Assembly (NCBI GenBank): GCA_029261675.1
Contig: JAJDBA010000021.1
Location: 1-24,528 of the forward strand
From: Nitrospinaceae bacterium
GTDB lineage: Bacteria; Nitrospinota; Nitrospinia; Nitrospinales; VA-1
DNA: 24,528 nucleotides
Direction of reading: 5' to 3'
The notes below the pieces were generated by a model. The model saw only the letters and a program-made list of their open reading frames with translations. It searched no databases and was not told where the DNA came from. A program made the position numbers and the translations under genes. How positions within the stretch are numbered: the stretch's first letter is position 1; each line of letters opens with the position of its first letter. Shown here one piece after another: positions 22,894-24,528 of the stretch.

Positions 22894-22928
22894 ATTTTAG
22901 CATGCTTAGCTGGGTTTTGATGTGTCAA
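22894..22928 (-). promoter_or_regulatory. Candidate extended -10 promoter for the AsmA-like gene
   Basis: On the minus strand TGCTAAAAT (22902-22894) fits an extended -10 (TGnTAtAAT). A perfect TTGACA (22928-22923) is 23 bases upstream, too far for a standard -35, so recognition probably rests on the extended -10. It lies 66 bases upstream of the ATG at 22828, inside the divergent gap 22829-23023. Confidence 0.4.
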
Positions 22929-23023
22929 TCCTGTTTCATTTTTAGGAATGATTTGAAGACAGGGTTTGGGGGTTATTCCGTGGTAAAATTGAATTTATAC
23001 ACTTTAACGAAAAGAGTTTATTT

Positions 23024-24319
23024 ATGAAGATTTCGGGAACATTCCGGAATCTCTTGTTGTTGGTAGTTCTTGCGGCTGGCACATACTGGCTTTGGCAGGA
23101 AGGAAAACTCGCTCCGATCGAAAAAACGGTCAAAGCGATGATTTTTGGGAAACCGCCCACAAAGCCCAAGGCAAAGGATTTCCAATTCAAACCGGTGACC
23201 CGGCAAGATGTTCATCAGAAAGTTTTAGCAACAGGTTCGGTGAGCCTCAAGACGGGTGCTGAGGTAAAAATTGGTGCGCGCATCTCCGGGCAGGTAAAAA
23301 GTCTTCAGGTGAAGATTGGTGATTTCATCCGCGCTGGTGAAATGATCGCGATCATTGAACACGAAGACTTGATTTCGCGAGTAGCCCGGTTCCAGGCAGA
23401 CCTTGATGCCGAAAGTGCTCGCCATGAAAAAATCCTTGCTGAAGGTCCCCTACAAATAAATAAAGCCAAAGCCGAACTCGAAGAGTTGCAGGTGCAACTC
23501 AAACTGGCGGGAAAAACGCTAGAGAGAAACCTTGAGCTAAGTAAAAAAGGATTCATCGCAGATACCGTGGTGGACGAAGCGGAGGAGCGCCTGGAAGTTT
23601 TGAAGGCGAGGATCAACCTTGCCAAGGAGGAATTAAAACTCACGATAAGCCAGTTAGAAAATGACAGTCGACTGGCTCAAGCTATGGTTGACCGGGCCAA
23701 AGCTAATCTTGATGTTGAAGATATTCAGCTTACATACGCCACCATTACCGCTCCCATAGATGGCGTTGTCGCTTTCGTGTCAACGCAGGAAGGCGAAACG
23801 GTGGTTGCAAGTATGAGTGCACCTACCTTTATCACCTTGATTGATCTCAGAAAATTGGAGGTCACGGTCTTTGTAGATGAAACGGATATTGGAAGGATAA
23901 AGGTCGGTCAAAATGCTTTGTTCACAGTGGATACTTATTCAGAAAAGTTTTTCAAGGGGAAGGTTCGCGAAATTCATCCGAAAGCAGTCATCAAAGATAA
24001 CGTAGTGAACTATGAAGTCATCCTGGATATTGAAAAAAAGAAAATTTTTAAATTGCGCCCAGAGATGACAGCCAATGTGGTAGTGACCACTGGTACAAGG
24101 AAGAATGTTTTAACGATACCCAAGGCGGCGGTTAAAAGAGAGGGTAAGAAAACTTATACCGTTATGCAGGTTGACGGTAAATTGGTAGACCGACCTATTG
24201 AATTGGGGTGGCGAGATGACAAAGTTATCGAAGTAGTTTCAGGTCTTGCTGATGGCGATCAGGTCGGCATCCCGAACAAACCCATCACGAAAAAGAAAAG
24301 AGGGAGAAGGCCCCGGTGA
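23024..24319 (+). CDS. Periplasmic adaptor subunit of MacA/HlyD type (membrane fusion protein)
   Basis: The 431-aa protein has an N-terminal membrane anchor (about 9-25, LLLLVVLAAGTYWLW) and the standard adaptor order. The lipoyl half-motif GARISGQVKSLQVKIGDFIRAGE is followed by a coiled-coil hairpin (about 118-235, long K/E/A/L heptads) and the second lipoyl half TYATITAPIDGVVAFV. Beta-barrel and membrane-proximal domains follow (about 280-425), and the end is Lys/Arg-rich (KKKRGRRPR). Such proteins bridge an inner-membrane transporter to an outer-membrane TolC-like channel. The next gene, an ABC ATPase, starts inside its stop codon (GTGA), indicating a MacAB-like or lipoprotein/peptide export system rather than an RND pump. 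The substrate is unknown. Confidence 0.92.
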   Translation: MKISGTFRNLLLLVVLAAGTYWLWQEGKLAPIEKTVKAMIFGKPPTKPKAKDFQFKPVTRQDVHQKVLATGSVSLKTGAEVKIGARISGQVKSLQVKIGDFIRAGEMIAIIEHEDLISRVARFQADLDAESARHEKILAEGPLQINKAKAELEELQVQLKLAGKTLERNLELSKKGFIADTVVDEAEERLEVLKARINLAKEELKLTISQLENDSRLAQAMVDRAKANLDVEDIQLTYATITAPIDGVVAFVSTQEGETVVASMSAPTFITLIDLRKLEVTVFVDETDIGRIKVGQNALFTVDTYSEKFFKGKVREIHPKAVIKDNVVNYEVILDIEKKKIFKLRPEMTANVVVTTGTRKNVLTIPKAAVKREGKKTYTVMQVDGKLVDRPIELGWRDDKVIEVVSGLADGDQVGIPNKPITKKKRGRRPR

Positions 24320-24528
24320 GTCTCCTTGAAATGAATTCGATTTGCAAGAGCTACCGCAATATTGGTTTTGAGACCCAGGTTTTAAAAAATATTACGCTTC
24401 ACATCAATGAAGGTGACTATGTAAGTATCATCGGTCCCTCGGGTGCAGGCAAGAGCACGCTCATGGCTATTGCAGGTTGCCTTTCACAACCCACAAGTGG
24501 CGAATACTTTCTTGATGGCGAAGAAGTA
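24316..24528 (+). CDS. ABC transporter ATP-binding subunit, MacB/LolD type (partial, 5' end)
   Basis: The first 71 codons are present and the gene runs off the window. After a variable start they contain SYRNIGFETQVLKNITLHI (dimer-proximal strand) and the Walker A loop IGPSGAGKSTLMAIAGCL, then QPTSGEYFLDGEEV, typical of MacB/LolD/FtsE-type ATPases. I chose GTG 24316, which overlaps the adaptor stop codon (GTGA) and has a purine-rich AGGGAGAAGG upstream; the in-frame ATG at 24331 lacks a ribosome binding site. It probably powers export with the adjacent adaptor. Whether a permease domain is fused, as in MacB, cannot be seen. Confidence 0.9.
   Translation, partial: MSLLEMNSICKSYRNIGFETQVLKNITLHINEGDYVSIIGPSGAGKSTLMAIAGCLSQPTSGEYFLDGEEV

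Overview
The window looks like a chromosomal segment of a low-GC, Gram-negative (two-membrane) bacterium. It encodes an AsmA-type envelope protein, a lipoprotein lytic transglycosylase and a periplasmic efflux adaptor next to an ABC ATPase. I cannot assign a genus from sequence alone; a marine Nitrospinota or deltaproteobacterial-type lineage would fit the gene mix, but this is a guess. There are no rRNA or tRNA genes, no CRISPR array and no intact insertion sequence.

Layout. (1) Positions 1-3110: two unrecognised minus-strand genes (622 and 237 aa, probably co-transcribed), lying between two direct copies of a short motif, the left one next to three AAAAGGGGTCAA units. This looks like an accessory insert. 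(2) Positions 3111-18148: a 15-kb run of thirteen intact genes, all on the minus strand and mostly tightly packed or overlapping. In transcription order they are: MscS-like channel, soluble MgtE-N/CBS protein, MgtE, CDF transporter, RimB-like retropepsin, RimK-like glutamate ligase, AspA/AstE-like zinc amidohydrolase, small MscS, [gene fossil], a second MgtE, MltF-like transglycosylase, an ATP-grasp/M20-like fusion, gamma-glutamyltransferase and N-formylglutamate amidohydrolase-like protein. (3) Positions 18149-19104: a secreted SNase-like protein with degraded active-site positions, then a debris field with a kinase fragment and an AsmA fragment. (4) Positions 19105-22828: a small secreted TPR protein and a 1052-aa AsmA-like protein with an internal repeat of about 115 residues. 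(5) Positions 23024-24528: an efflux adaptor and the start of its ABC ATPase, on the plus strand.

How the genes may work together. The 15-kb run combines two themes: divalent-cation and mechanosensitive transport (two MgtE, one channel-less MgtE regulator-like protein, one CDF, two MscS), and making or breaking amide bonds to glutamate-like amino acids (RimK, RimB, AspA/AstE-like, ATP-grasp/M20-like, GGT, FGase). The two halves are now separated by mgtE and mltF. A decayed copy of the 5' end of the ATP-grasp/M20 gene still sits directly behind the small mscS, suggesting that the amide-bond genes were once contiguous. This is the strongest clue to a possible undescribed glutamyl-peptide or osmotic/ionic-stress system. 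Its substrate cannot be read from the sequence.
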